A stretch of 30,757 bases of DNA from positions 1 to 30,757 of the forward strand of contig CAZKDV010000019.1 of assembly GCA_964551645.1 (NCBI GenBank), in the 5' to 3' direction. The position numbers were made by a program, and so were the translations under genes. The notes under the pieces were generated by a model that had not been told where the DNA came from, ran no database searches, and saw nothing but the letters and a program-made list of their open reading frames with translations. The DNA is from CAZKDV01 sp964551645 (lineage in GTDB: Bacteria; Bacteroidota; Bacteroidia; Bacteroidales; DTU049). This document shows positions 7,657-16,127 of the stretch, one piece after another (the first letter of the stretch is position 1; each line of letters begins with the position of its first letter).

Positions 7657-9255
7657 ATGAAAAGAATATTATTTTTAGTTTTTTTTGTATGTTGTTTTTC
7701 TTTTTCATCTTTTGCCCAACAACTTAGTCCGGATAATAAAAATTCGGAACAAAAAATAATACGAGCATTGCGTTTGATTAAAAACAATTATGTTGATAGT
7801 GCGGATATAGATAACTTAATTGAACACGCTATTAAAGCTATGCTTGAGCATCTTGACCCACATTCTGTTTATATGGACAAAGAAGAGATACAAAAAGCAA
7901 ATGAGCCATTGCAAGGCAATTTTGAAGGAGTAGGGATACAGTTTCAAATTATTCGGGATACAGTTAATGTAGTTGGGGTTATTCCGGGCGGTCCTTCGGA
8001 GTTAATTGGAATACAAGCAGGAGATAAAATTGTAGCAATTAATGGTGAAGATGCTGTGGGTTCTATAGTTACCAATACTTATGTTACATCAAAACTTAGA
8101 GGCAGTAAGGGTACAAAAGTTAAATTGGGAATTATCCGATTTCCGCTTAAAACTATTACAGAATATGATATTATAAGAGATAAAATTCCTATCAATAGCT
8201 TAGATGCTTCATATATGATTGACAATACAATAGGCTATATAAAGTTAAATCGCTTTGCAGCAACTACTATGGACGAATTTTTAACGGCTATGGAACAGTT
8301 GAAAAAAGAGAATATGCAGAGTTTAATTTTAGATTTGCGAGGCAACTCAGGAGGTTATTTGAAAACTGCAATTGAATTGACTGACCAATTTTTTGAAAAA
8401 GATAAATTGTTAGTATATACAGAAGGACTTAATGCCCCAATAGATAAAACATATTCTACATCAAATGGAGAGTTCAAATCAGGGCGTTTGCTTGTGCTTG
8501 TTGACCAAGGTTCGGCATCGGCTAGTGAAATATTAGCAGGAGCTATTCAAGATTTAGACAGAGGAATTATTGTCGGAAGAAGAACATTTGGCAAAGGCTT
8601 GGTGCAAAGACCATTCAACCTTACAGACGGTTCGGTTATTAGACTTACAGTATCGCGTTATTATACGCCTTCGGGCAGATGTATTCAAAAACCTTATGAA
8701 GATGATACCAAATCATATAGAAAAGAAATAGAAGAACGCTTGGATAAAGGTGAGTTTTTTAATCAAGATAGTATTTCTTTTCCCGATTCTTTGATGTATA
8801 AAACATTGAACGGAAGAAGTGTTTATGGTGGTGGCGGAATAATGCCCGATGTTTTTGTTTCTTTGGATACAAATAGGTTGGGCGACTTTTATGTAGAAGT
8901 GATGAGAAAAAATATAATTAGTATTTTTGTGAGCGATTATTTGCAAGATAACATCAAGGAATTAAATAAGCGATACTCAAGTGTTGATGAATATAAAAAG
9001 GATATAAAGAAAAATGCCGATTTGTTGTTTGATGACTTTATTAAATATGCTAAAGACATGGGCGCTGAAATTGTTGAAATAGAGGAAAACACTAAGGAAT
9101 ATCTCATTTATATCATAAATGCACATATTGCTAGACGATTGTTTGAAAATCAAGCTTTTTATCAAATAATTCGAGAAGTTGACCATGATGTGATTAAAGC
9201 AATTGAAGTTATAAAAAATAAGAAAGAATTTTCTAATAGAGGAATTAAGTCTTAA
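7657..9255 (+). CDS. S41 family C-terminal processing protease (CtpA/Prc type) with PDZ domain
   Basis: A 532-residue exported protease. Residues 1-20 form a signal peptide (hydrophobic core LFLVFFVCCF, likely cleavage after FA). An N-terminal helical region precedes a PDZ domain at about 85-165 (NFEGVGIQFQI, then GIQAGDKIVAING). The S41 core follows: LDLRGNSGG at 225-233, GSASASEILAGA at 285-296 with the likely nucleophile S288, and GRRTFGKGLVQ with the general base K313. A C-terminal extension of about 150 residues follows. It probably cleaves envelope proteins at their C-termini. It heads a run with yggS-like, rlmN and rluA-like genes at spacings of 30, 36 and 15 bases. Confidence 0.94.
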   Translation: MKRILFLVFFVCCFSFSSFAQQLSPDNKNSEQKIIRALRLIKNNYVDSADIDNLIEHAIKAMLEHLDPHSVYMDKEEIQKANEPLQGNFEGVGIQFQIIRDTVNVVGVIPGGPSELIGIQAGDKIVAINGEDAVGSIVTNTYVTSKLRGSKGTKVKLGIIRFPLKTITEYDIIRDKIPINSLDASYMIDNTIGYIKLNRFAATTMDEFLTAMEQLKKENMQSLILDLRGNSGGYLKTAIELTDQFFEKDKLLVYTEGLNAPIDKTYSTSNGEFKSGRLLVLVDQGSASASEILAGAIQDLDRGIIVGRRTFGKGLVQRPFNLTDGSVIRLTVSRYYTPSGRCIQKPYEDDTKSYRKEIEERLDKGEFFNQDSISFPDSLMYKTLNGRSVYGGGGIMPDVFVSLDTNRLGDFYVEVMRKNIISIFVSDYLQDNIKELNKRYSSVDEYKKDIKKNADLLFDDFIKYAKDMGAEIVEIEENTKEYLIYIINAHIARRLFENQAFYQIIREVDHDVIKAIEVIKNKKEFSNRGIKS

Positions 9256-9285
9256 AAATATAATTGGGTTGAATAAATTTTTGTT

Positions 9286-9936
9286 ATGAATCTTAAACTT
9301 AAAACTATAATAAACGATTTGCCCTCAAATGTTGAATTGCTTGTAGTTACAAAACAACAAAGCATAGAGGCTGTTAAAGAAGTATATAATATGGGTTACA
9401 AAGTCTTTGGTGAAAACCGAGTTCAAGACTTAATTGCAAAAAAAGAACTTTTACCAAATGATGTTGAATGGCATTTGATAGGGCATTTGCAAACCAATAA
9501 AGTGAAGTATATTGCTCCGTTTATTAAAATGATACATAGTGTTGAGAGCTTGAGATTACTGAAAGAAATAGACAAACAAGCACTTAAAAATGATAGAGTT
9601 ATTGACTGTTTGTTACAGTTTTATGTTGCAAACGAAGAAACAAAGTTTGGTCTTGATATGTCTGAAGCTGAAGAGATTTTGAATGATGCTTCTTTATCTC
9701 TTATGAAAAACATAAGAATAAGAGGAATAATGGGAATGGCTACATTTACTGATGATATGAATCTCGTTAGGACAGAGTTTAAGCAACTATATAAAATTTA
9801 CACCCATTTGAAAAATAATTTCTTTGCCGATAATAATAGCTTTTCGGAAATTTCTATGGGTATGAGCGGAGATTATGAAATTGCAATAGAAGAAGGAAGT
9901 ACAATTGTTAGGATAGGCTCAAAAGTATTTAATTAA
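9286..9936 (+). CDS. YggS/PLPBP family pyridoxal-phosphate homeostasis protein
   Basis: A 216-residue cytosolic protein of the YggS (COG0325) family: a single-domain alanine-racemase-like TIM barrel that binds PLP and affects B6 and amino-acid homeostasis without known enzyme activity. The PLP Lys is K23 in LLVVTKQQ. Family motifs are FGENRVQDL, WHLIGHLQTNK, IHSVES, KFGLDMSE, RGIMGMAT, and the phosphate-binding C-terminal segment MGMSGDYEIAIEEGSTIVRIGS. It is slightly shorter than E. coli YggS at the N-terminus. It lies 30 bases after the protease gene, so it is probably co-transcribed. Confidence 0.94.
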   Translation: MNLKLKTIINDLPSNVELLVVTKQQSIEAVKEVYNMGYKVFGENRVQDLIAKKELLPNDVEWHLIGHLQTNKVKYIAPFIKMIHSVESLRLLKEIDKQALKNDRVIDCLLQFYVANEETKFGLDMSEAEEILNDASLSLMKNIRIRGIMGMATFTDDMNLVRTEFKQLYKIYTHLKNNFFADNNSFSEISMGMSGDYEIAIEEGSTIVRIGSKVFN

Positions 9937-9972
9937 GGAAAGAAATTTGATTATTTAGACAAAAATTATTTA

Positions 9973-10998
9973 ATGAATAAAAATAATATATTTGGGTTTA
10001 CCCTTGAATTTATTGAAGATAAATGTATTGAAGCAGGATTTCCTAAATATACTGCTAAACAAATATTTAATTGGTTATATAAGAATAATGTGAATGATTT
10101 TTCGCAAATGTCTAATATATCAAAAAAACAGAGAGAGGATTTAGAAGAAAATTTTATTTTAGAAAGATATATTCCTAAAACCTCAATTGTTTCAAAAGAT
10201 GGAACTATTAAATATTTATTCACTTTTAGCGACAATTCATCGGTTGAAACAGTTTTTATACCTGATAATGACAGGAATACTGTTTGTATTTCAACTCAAA
10301 CAGGATGCAAACTTGCTTGTAAGTTTTGCATGACAGGAAAAATTAAACAATGCAGAAATCTGGAAGTTGGAGAAATTTTAAGTCAAATAGTGAGTTTGCC
10401 CGATTTTGATAAAATTACAAATATTGTAATAATGGGAATGGGAGAGCCTTTGATGAATTATGAAAATGTTTTTAATGCCATCAAAATATTAACATCTTCG
10501 GAGGCTTACGAATTTGGAAAACATAGAATTACATTGTCATCAGTAGGAATAATCTCCGAACTAAAACATTTTTTACAAAATTTTCCGTGCGAATTAGCAA
10601 TTAGTTTGCATAGTCCATTTTCTGAAGAACGAAAAAAGTTAATGCCAATAGAAAACTCAAATCCCATAGCGGAAGTTACTAATTTAATTAGGCATTACAC
10701 CAAAGGAAGTTCAAGAAAAGTGTCTTTTGAATACATAGTGTTTAAAGGGCTAAATCACTCAACTCATCATGTTGAGCAATTAGTAAAAATTCTGAATGGA
10801 ATTCCTGCGAAAATTAACCTTATGCGACATCATTATATTCCTGAATTTGAGTATTTTAGTCCAACAGATGAGGAAATTATTACATTTCAAAATTTATTAA
10901 AAGACAAAGGCTTTCAGGTTACAATTCGCAAATCAAGAGGCATGGATATAGCGGCTGCTTGTGGATTATTATCTGCAAATCACAAGAAAGATATATAA
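9973..10998 (+). CDS. rlmN: Dual-specificity 23S rRNA A2503 / tRNA A37 C2-methyltransferase
   Basis: A radical-SAM enzyme that methylates C2 of adenosine in 23S rRNA (A2503) and in some tRNAs (A37). The 4Fe-4S cluster motif is CKLACKFC (C112, C116, C119). The two mechanistic cysteines are both visible: C105 in NTVCISTQ, seven residues before the cluster as in E. coli RlmN, and C330 in MDIAAACG at the C-terminus. GMGEPLMNY is the SAM-binding GGE-like motif. The 341-residue length is normal. Having the C-terminal Cys and this N-terminal region favours RlmN over Cfr, but the two families are close. It lies within the protease-led run. Confidence 0.95.
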   Translation: MNKNNIFGFTLEFIEDKCIEAGFPKYTAKQIFNWLYKNNVNDFSQMSNISKKQREDLEENFILERYIPKTSIVSKDGTIKYLFTFSDNSSVETVFIPDNDRNTVCISTQTGCKLACKFCMTGKIKQCRNLEVGEILSQIVSLPDFDKITNIVIMGMGEPLMNYENVFNAIKILTSSEAYEFGKHRITLSSVGIISELKHFLQNFPCELAISLHSPFSEERKKLMPIENSNPIAEVTNLIRHYTKGSSRKVSFEYIVFKGLNHSTHHVEQLVKILNGIPAKINLMRHHYIPEFEYFSPTDEEIITFQNLLKDKGFQVTIRKSRGMDIAAACGLLSANHKKDI

Positions 10999-11013
10999 TT
11001 GTCAAAACTTCTT

Positions 11014-11724
11014 ATGAATAATGATTTAAAAGCTTTTTCCGAACAAATTATATATCAGGATAATCATTTGTTGGTTCTCAATAAAATGCCAGGACAATTA
11101 GTGCAATGCGACAAAACTGGAGATTTTTCATTGATTGAATTATCAAAAGAATATATTAAACAAAAAGAGCAAAAACCCGGAAATGTTTTTTTGGGAAGCA
11201 TTCATCGTCTTGACAGACCATGTAGCGGCATCGTTGTTTATGCAAAAACATCAAAAGCATTAAGTCGAATGAATGAGATATTTAGAGAAAAACAAAGCAT
11301 AAAAACATATTTGGCAGCTACTGAATCGTGTCCTAAGATATTAAACGGAACAATTGAAAATTGGCTGAAAAAGAATGAAAAACTTAATAAATCATTTGTG
11401 GTAGATAAAAACACTAAAGATGCAAAACTTGCTGTTTTAGATTACGAATGTATAGGGTCATCAGATAAGTATTCTTTGATAAAAATTAACTTGAAAACAG
11501 GCAGACATCATCAAATTCGTGTGCAATTATCAAATATTGATTGTCCGATAAAAGGAGATATTAAATATGGTGCTAAACGAAACAATCGTGATTTGTCAAT
11601 ACATCTGCATGCTTGGAAACTAAAGTTTATACATCCAGTTACAAAAGAAGAAATTGAGTTTGTTGCTAAACCACCAGATGATGCTTTGTGGAATTATTTT
11701 GTAAGCGAAAAAATCATTTATTAG
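11014..11724 (+). CDS. RluA family pseudouridine synthase
   Basis: Isomerises uridine to pseudouridine in rRNA or tRNA. IHRLDRPCSGIVVYAKT contains the catalytic Asp in the RluA signature HRLDxxxSG. LKTGRHHQIRVQLS is the second conserved motif, and GDIKYGAK plus LHAWKLKFIHPVT complete the fold. No S4 domain is present, as in RluA itself and RluC/D-like short forms. I chose the ATG at 11014; a TTG at 10999, directly after the rlmN stop, is in frame and cannot be excluded. Target uridine is not predictable. The 3' end overlaps the convergent RseC-like gene by 11 bases. Confidence 0.88.
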   Translation: MNNDLKAFSEQIIYQDNHLLVLNKMPGQLVQCDKTGDFSLIELSKEYIKQKEQKPGNVFLGSIHRLDRPCSGIVVYAKTSKALSRMNEIFREKQSIKTYLAATESCPKILNGTIENWLKKNEKLNKSFVVDKNTKDAKLAVLDYECIGSSDKYSLIKINLKTGRHHQIRVQLSNIDCPIKGDIKYGAKRNNRDLSIHLHAWKLKFIHPVTKEEIEFVAKPPDDALWNYFVSEKIIY

Positions 11725-12175
11725 TTGAACAAATATTGTTGATTTCAGCTTCGTCAAAGGGTCTTAATTTAAAATTGAATTGCTTTTTGAATAAGTCCTT
11801 TTTATACCAAATAATTAGATAATACAAAGCAACCGAAGCAAGAGCTGTCAGAGCGGCAATTCCCTCATGTTTTATGAAGATGAAGGCAAAAACTAAAGAC
11901 GCTATTAAAATACAGGCAGGTATGATATATCCAATCATCAATGCTTTCATGCCGAGTGATTCGGAAATTGACACTATTACTTTGTCTCCAACAAGCGTGT
12001 TTGGAAACTGCTTAAATGACACTTCTATGGTTTTGTTGCTTGAACCTAATGAAGAACAAAAGCCTTGTGCATGACATCCGCTACATGCCGACCCAACTTC
12101 AATATTTACATAAATAGTATCGTCATCTATATTGGCTACTGTTCCTATATGCTCAATTGCAGTTTGTTCTTGCAT
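11714..12175 (-). CDS. RseC/MucC-like SoxR-reducing system membrane protein
   Basis: A 153-residue membrane protein. The N-terminal soluble part carries a Cys cluster CSGCHAQGFC (C31, C34, C40) in the sequence VGSACSGCHAQGFCSSLGSS typical of RseC_MucC proteins. Two membrane helices follow near residues 78-97 and 102-120. In E. coli RseC acts with the Rsx complex to keep SoxR reduced. In many Bacteroidota an RseC-like gene precedes rnf genes; here no rnf gene adjoins and the gene stands alone. It is transcribed divergently from the DUF438 gene. Confidence 0.85.
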   Translation of the reverse strand: MQEQTAIEHIGTVANIDDDTIYVNIEVGSACSGCHAQGFCSSLGSSNKTIEVSFKQFPNTLVGDKVIVSISESLGMKALMIGYIIPACILIASLVFAFIFIKHEGIAALTALASVALYYLIIWYKKDLFKKQFNFKLRPFDEAEINNICSTNK

Positions 12176-12191
12176 TACTTTGTGTTTTATG

Positions 12192-12199
12192 CAAAATTA
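12192..12199 (-). promoter_or_regulatory. -7 promoter element for RseC-like gene
   Basis: The minus strand reads TAATTTTG then CATAA, 17 bases before the ATG. A TTTG lies 15 bases upstream, shorter than the usual spacing. Confidence 0.5.
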
Positions 12200-12275
12200 A
12201 ATAAAACTCTGAAACAAATATTTTATAATTTGAATTGTTTTTTTATTTTTCTTATTAAGAATAAATAAAAATAGT

Positions 12276-12283
12276 TACCTTTG
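12276..12283 (+). promoter_or_regulatory. -7 promoter element for DUF438 gene
   Basis: TACCTTTG then CAATA matches TAnnTTTGCA, about 50 bases before the start codon at 12335. A matching -33 was not evident. Confidence 0.5.
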
Positions 12284-12334
12284 CAATAACTTTTATACAT
12301 AAAGTACAAATATTAACATAAAAATATAAGCCTT

Positions 12335-13885
12335 ATGACACACAAATCAAAAGACCCATCAAAAATTGATGTAGAAATGAAAAAACATCTTAACATTGAT
12401 GAAGCAAAAGCCGGTAAAGTGCTTGAAATTAAAATGAAGGTTTTTAACAAGGAAATTACTCCTGCGGAAGCTCGCAAATTAGTTAATGAAACCTTTGATT
12501 ATATTACAGCCGAAGAATTTGCATTTGGTGAACAGCATTTGTTTGAAACCGGAATAACTGATGAAGTAATGGTTGATGGCATGGACGATATTATTGAGAT
12601 ATTTCAAGATGTTTTGCTAAGAAAAGAATTGGATTTGCCACTTGGACACCCAATTAAGGCATATCATGACGAATCAAACGAAATTGAAAAACTTATTTTG
12701 AAAATAGAAGCAAAGTTGAAAGGAAAGTTTATTGTAAACGAGTGGCTGGAGATTTATGAAAAATTAGATAAAATAAATGTTCATTTTAGCAGAAAGCAAA
12801 ATCAACTATATTCAGCATTGGAAAGAGTAGGTTTTGACCGCCCATCACGCATTATGTGGACTTTTGATGACCGCGTGCGAGATGCAATAAAAGAGGCTTA
12901 TCAGCATTTGGAAGATAAAAATGAAAAAGAATTTATTGATGCTCAAGCAAATATTATCTACCTGATAAGAGATATTTTGAGCAAAGAACGAGATATTTTA
13001 TATCCGACATCTTTAGAAATATTGACAGATGATGTTTTTGTAGAAATGCAAAAAGGCGATGCCGAAATAGGATACTGCCTAATTGAAACACCTCCAAAAT
13101 ATGCGGGCAAAAATCAAAAACCTCAAGAAAATAAAGTGAATGAAGATGTTTTGCTTGCAGATTTAAAAAAAGTGTTGGAAAAACATGGAGTTGCAGAGCT
13201 TGACACCAAAGAAAAAATATTTGATGTTGCAACAGGAAAACTTACTTTGGAGCAAATAAATTTGATATATAAACACATGCGAATGGATTTGTCTTTTGTA
13301 GATGAAAATGATATAGTGAAGTTTTATACTGATACCGACCATCGTGTTTTTCCAAGAAGTGCCGGAGTTATAGGCAGAAGAGTTGAAAATTGTCATCCCC
13401 GTGAAAGTTTAGACACAGTTTTGGGGGTTGTAGAAGCATTTAAGAGCGGAGAACAAGACGAAGCCGAATTTTGGATTGAAAGTCGAGGCAAGTTTATACA
13501 CATTCTTTTTGTTGCAGTACGCGATGAACACGGAAACTACAAAGGAGTGTTGGAAATGATGCAAGATGTTACGCACATCAGAAGTCTGCAAGGAAGTCGC
13601 CGTTTGTTGTCATGGGAAAATGAAAAAAAAGCAAACGAAGCAATAAGTGAAACTGATTTAAGTATTGAACCAAATTTGAAAGTTGGGAAATTGCTTAGTG
13701 CATATCCATTTTTGAAACAGTATCTAATTTCATTAAATTCTGACTATAAAAAGCTGAATAATCCTGTTTTGTATTCTGTTATGAAAAAAACAGCAAGTTT
13801 AACAATGCTTGCCGAAGTAGGAGGGTACGAAATAAATGAGTTTTTGGAAATGCTGAAAAAAGAAATTGAAGCCAATAAGAAATAA
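12335..13885 (+). CDS. DUF438 / hemerythrin-like / PAS / DUF1858 protein
   Basis: A 516-residue soluble protein with recognisable parts in order. DUF438 is at about 20-95. A hemerythrin-like four-helix region is at about 104-230 (GHPIKAYHDE, VHFSRKQNQLY, WTFDDRVR, SKERDILYP). A PAS-type domain is at about 310-420 (GRRVENCHPRESLDTV, then YKGVLEMMQDVTHIRSLQG). A C-terminal DUF1858 is at about 442-505 (LKVGKLLSAYPFLKQYL, NNPVLYSVMKKTASL). H105, H111 and H150 are kept in the hemerythrin-like part, but the usual RKEN Glu is Gln (Q155), so metal binding may differ from the norm. DUF438 proteins are thought to sense redox or gas signals; the function here is not established. Single gene. Confidence 0.85.
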   Translation: MTHKSKDPSKIDVEMKKHLNIDEAKAGKVLEIKMKVFNKEITPAEARKLVNETFDYITAEEFAFGEQHLFETGITDEVMVDGMDDIIEIFQDVLLRKELDLPLGHPIKAYHDESNEIEKLILKIEAKLKGKFIVNEWLEIYEKLDKINVHFSRKQNQLYSALERVGFDRPSRIMWTFDDRVRDAIKEAYQHLEDKNEKEFIDAQANIIYLIRDILSKERDILYPTSLEILTDDVFVEMQKGDAEIGYCLIETPPKYAGKNQKPQENKVNEDVLLADLKKVLEKHGVAELDTKEKIFDVATGKLTLEQINLIYKHMRMDLSFVDENDIVKFYTDTDHRVFPRSAGVIGRRVENCHPRESLDTVLGVVEAFKSGEQDEAEFWIESRGKFIHILFVAVRDEHGNYKGVLEMMQDVTHIRSLQGSRRLLSWENEKKANEAISETDLSIEPNLKVGKLLSAYPFLKQYLISLNSDYKKLNNPVLYSVMKKTASLTMLAEVGGYEINEFLEMLKKEIEANKK

Positions 13886-13969
13886 AGTTTTCTAAGAGTT
13901 TTTTTTGAAAAATCTTTAATTGCAAATTCTTATTGTTTAATTTGTTGTTTATTAATTGATTATATTATT

Positions 13970-15109
13970 TTAGTTAAACACAATTTTATCAATTTCTTTC
14001 ATTAGCCGTTCAGTTTCAGTTAATGCAACAATTATTTTTTGATAATGCAAAATATCGTCAAAATCTAAATTTCGATTTTTTCGGTCTTTGAGCCATTTTT
14101 GTGCAGCTTGATAGCCGCCAATGTAAAATTCCCAAGCTGTTGGCGAAACATTGTCAAAATATTGATTAGCATTGATATACACTTTTCCATTTTCATATTT
14201 TGCTTGTTTTACAAGATTGTCGCCAATTATAGGAAATTGAGTGCTATATTGCTCCACAACCGGACTTTCTAATAAATGAATTTGACGAATTTCGCCGCCC
14301 AATTTCACCAATTGCCAAAAAATATCTTGATTTTTAGGATATGGCACTTTTGGAAAATCTATTTTCAAAAACTCTTTATATTTTTTACGATAAGTTGGCG
14401 AATGTAGCACAGCATAGATATAATCTAAAATATCCAAAGGAGTGAAGCTATCATCGCTTTCTGCCACTTTGTTTAAAACCAATTTTTCATCGGGAACAAA
14501 CCTTAAATTTAAAATTTTAGCAATTTGCTCCACTATTTGCATATTAAGGTTAGGCACTCTTTCAGCTTTTTCATAAGCTAAGCTATCAGATGAAGCGGGG
14601 TAAAGGTAGAGGGGGAAAAGATATGATTGAAACCGATATAAATTTATATCCATTAAAACTTTCGTGATAAATACTGATTTTAATTCTTCTGTATCTACTA
14701 ATTGTCTCATTAAACAAAGACCAATATTTTCTCCTACAATAAAATTACGCATATATTTGAATCTATGCCTTTGCACTTTTTTTAAATCATAATTTATAAA
14801 CCTTGTATCAAAAGGTCTATAATCATACTTTTGATTAAAATCAGTAAATGCTTCAAATGATACTAATTCTTTATCATTATGAGTTTTTATCCCACTTGTG
14901 TTTACTAAAAACAACTCGTCTATCTTAAATCCTTTTTCATATTCTTTTTGTCCTGCGTCATCTTTATACACAAAAAAGAAATTTGGAGCTTTCACTTTCA
15001 ATTCCTTCCAATCAATGGAATACATAGAATTATCGTCTAAGAAGTTGTATTTTTCTTCCCTCTTTCCGTAAAGCTCGTAATGGAATAGTTTTGCGTGTTT
15101 TTTAGCCAT
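13970..15109 (-). CDS. Specificity (C-terminal) half of split Type ISP/IIG restriction-modification enzyme
   Basis: A 379-residue protein that matches the C-terminal target-recognition region of single-chain Type ISP-like enzymes. It opens KLFHYELYGKREEKYNFL, which in intact homologues follows directly on the methyltransferase domain. Other family segments are YDYRPFDTRFINYD, NIGLCLMRQ, LDILDYIYAVLHSPTYRKKY and the C-terminal helix FDDILHYQKIIVALTETERLM. It has no nuclease or methyltransferase motif of its own. The matching N-terminal half lies 1.9 kb upstream on the same strand, with two genes between. The ATG overlaps the nuclease stop codon as TAATG, so translation is probably coupled. The frame is fully open, so I treat it as an expressed subunit rather than a remnant. 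Confidence 0.85.
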   Translation of the reverse strand: MAKKHAKLFHYELYGKREEKYNFLDDNSMYSIDWKELKVKAPNFFFVYKDDAGQKEYEKGFKIDELFLVNTSGIKTHNDKELVSFEAFTDFNQKYDYRPFDTRFINYDLKKVQRHRFKYMRNFIVGENIGLCLMRQLVDTEELKSVFITKVLMDINLYRFQSYLFPLYLYPASSDSLAYEKAERVPNLNMQIVEQIAKILNLRFVPDEKLVLNKVAESDDSFTPLDILDYIYAVLHSPTYRKKYKEFLKIDFPKVPYPKNQDIFWQLVKLGGEIRQIHLLESPVVEQYSTQFPIIGDNLVKQAKYENGKVYINANQYFDNVSPTAWEFYIGGYQAAQKWLKDRKNRNLDFDDILHYQKIIVALTETERLMKEIDKIVFN

Positions 15110-16119
15110 TATTTGTTGTTTTTTTGTTCTTGTAGAAAGATTTTTTGGAGTTCTATCTCTTGTTTTAATTCTTCTTCTGTGGGTAAATATTTCATGTATT
15201 TACTTGTAAAAAGTTGTTTGTTTTCATTTAGTACAGAGTATTTTGCCACTACGCTATCGGTTTCAGTACAAAGTAGCAAACCAATAGTAGGATTGTCATC
15301 TTTTTGCCTTTTTAAATCATCAAACATTCGCACATACATATCTAATTGTCCTATGTCTTGATGAGTTAATTTGTTGGTTTTTAGTTCTACAATAACAAAA
15401 CATTTTAAGATGTAATTATAAAAAACCAAGTCAATATAAAAGTCAGAAGTTTCTGTGCGTATATGTTCTTGGCGTGCCACAAAAGCAAAACCTTTTCCAA
15501 GTTCTAAAATAAAATCTTGTAAATTATCAATCAAGGCTTTTTCTAATTCTGCTTCGGTATAAGATTTATGTGTTGGCAAGTTTAAAAATTCCAATACAGT
15601 TGGGTTTTTTATAAATTCATCAGGATTTAATGTTTTAGCTTTCTCTGTCATTTCGCTTTTTACCATTTCCTTATCACTTGAAGAGATTAGTCGGTCGTAG
15701 TATAAAGTAGAAATATTTCGGTCTAACACTCTTACCGACCAATAGTTTTCTGCGGCTTCTGTTAGATAATACATTCTTGCTTTTTCGTTAGAAACTTTAA
15801 GAACTCGCTGAAAATGAGACCATGACAATTGTGCGAACAGTGTTCGCATAATTTCATAATTAGGGAAGTAGTTATAAAATTGACGAATTTCCCAAATGGT
15901 TCTTTTGCTAAAACCTTTTCCAAATTCCTTAGTTAACTCATTAGAAACATTTTCAATAATTTGTTTGCCATATTCGGCTCTATCGGCTCCGTTTTGTTCT
16001 TCTTCTACAATTCTTCTTCCAATATTCCAATAGGCTTCCACCATAGCAGAATTGATAGCAGAATATGCTTTTTGTCGGGCTTGAAATAGAATGGTTTTTA
16101 TTTCGATTATATAGTTCAT
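15109..16119 (-). CDS. YhcG/DUF1016 family PD-(D/E)XK nuclease domain protein
   Basis: A 336-residue protein with the DUF1016 N-terminal domain (YWNIGRRIVEEEQ at 30-42, YGKQIIENVSNELTKEFGKG, then LSWSHFQRVL at 98-107) and a C-terminal PD-(D/E)XK domain. The active-site candidates are D230 in FYIDLVFYN and E245 and K247 in CFVIVELKTNK, with Q258 downstream. Catalytic residues look complete. Genes of this family are common passengers in restriction-modification loci, and their role there is unsettled. The start is 8 bases after the KilA-N gene, and the stop shares a base with the next ATG. Its neighbours therefore place it in one operon with the two halves of the restriction enzyme. Confidence 0.9.
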   Translation of the reverse strand: MNYIIEIKTILFQARQKAYSAINSAMVEAYWNIGRRIVEEEQNGADRAEYGKQIIENVSNELTKEFGKGFSKRTIWEIRQFYNYFPNYEIMRTLFAQLSWSHFQRVLKVSNEKARMYYLTEAAENYWSVRVLDRNISTLYYDRLISSSDKEMVKSEMTEKAKTLNPDEFIKNPTVLEFLNLPTHKSYTEAELEKALIDNLQDFILELGKGFAFVARQEHIRTETSDFYIDLVFYNYILKCFVIVELKTNKLTHQDIGQLDMYVRMFDDLKRQKDDNPTIGLLLCTETDSVVAKYSVLNENKQLFTSKYMKYLPTEEELKQEIELQKIFLQEQKNNK

Positions 16120-16127
16120 ATTGTTTT

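Noticed and set aside
13970..15109. Reading the specificity half as a pseudogene fragment.
   Set aside because: The frame is open over 379 residues, begins with an ATG at the domain boundary coupled to the previous stop codon, and has no frameshift or internal stop.
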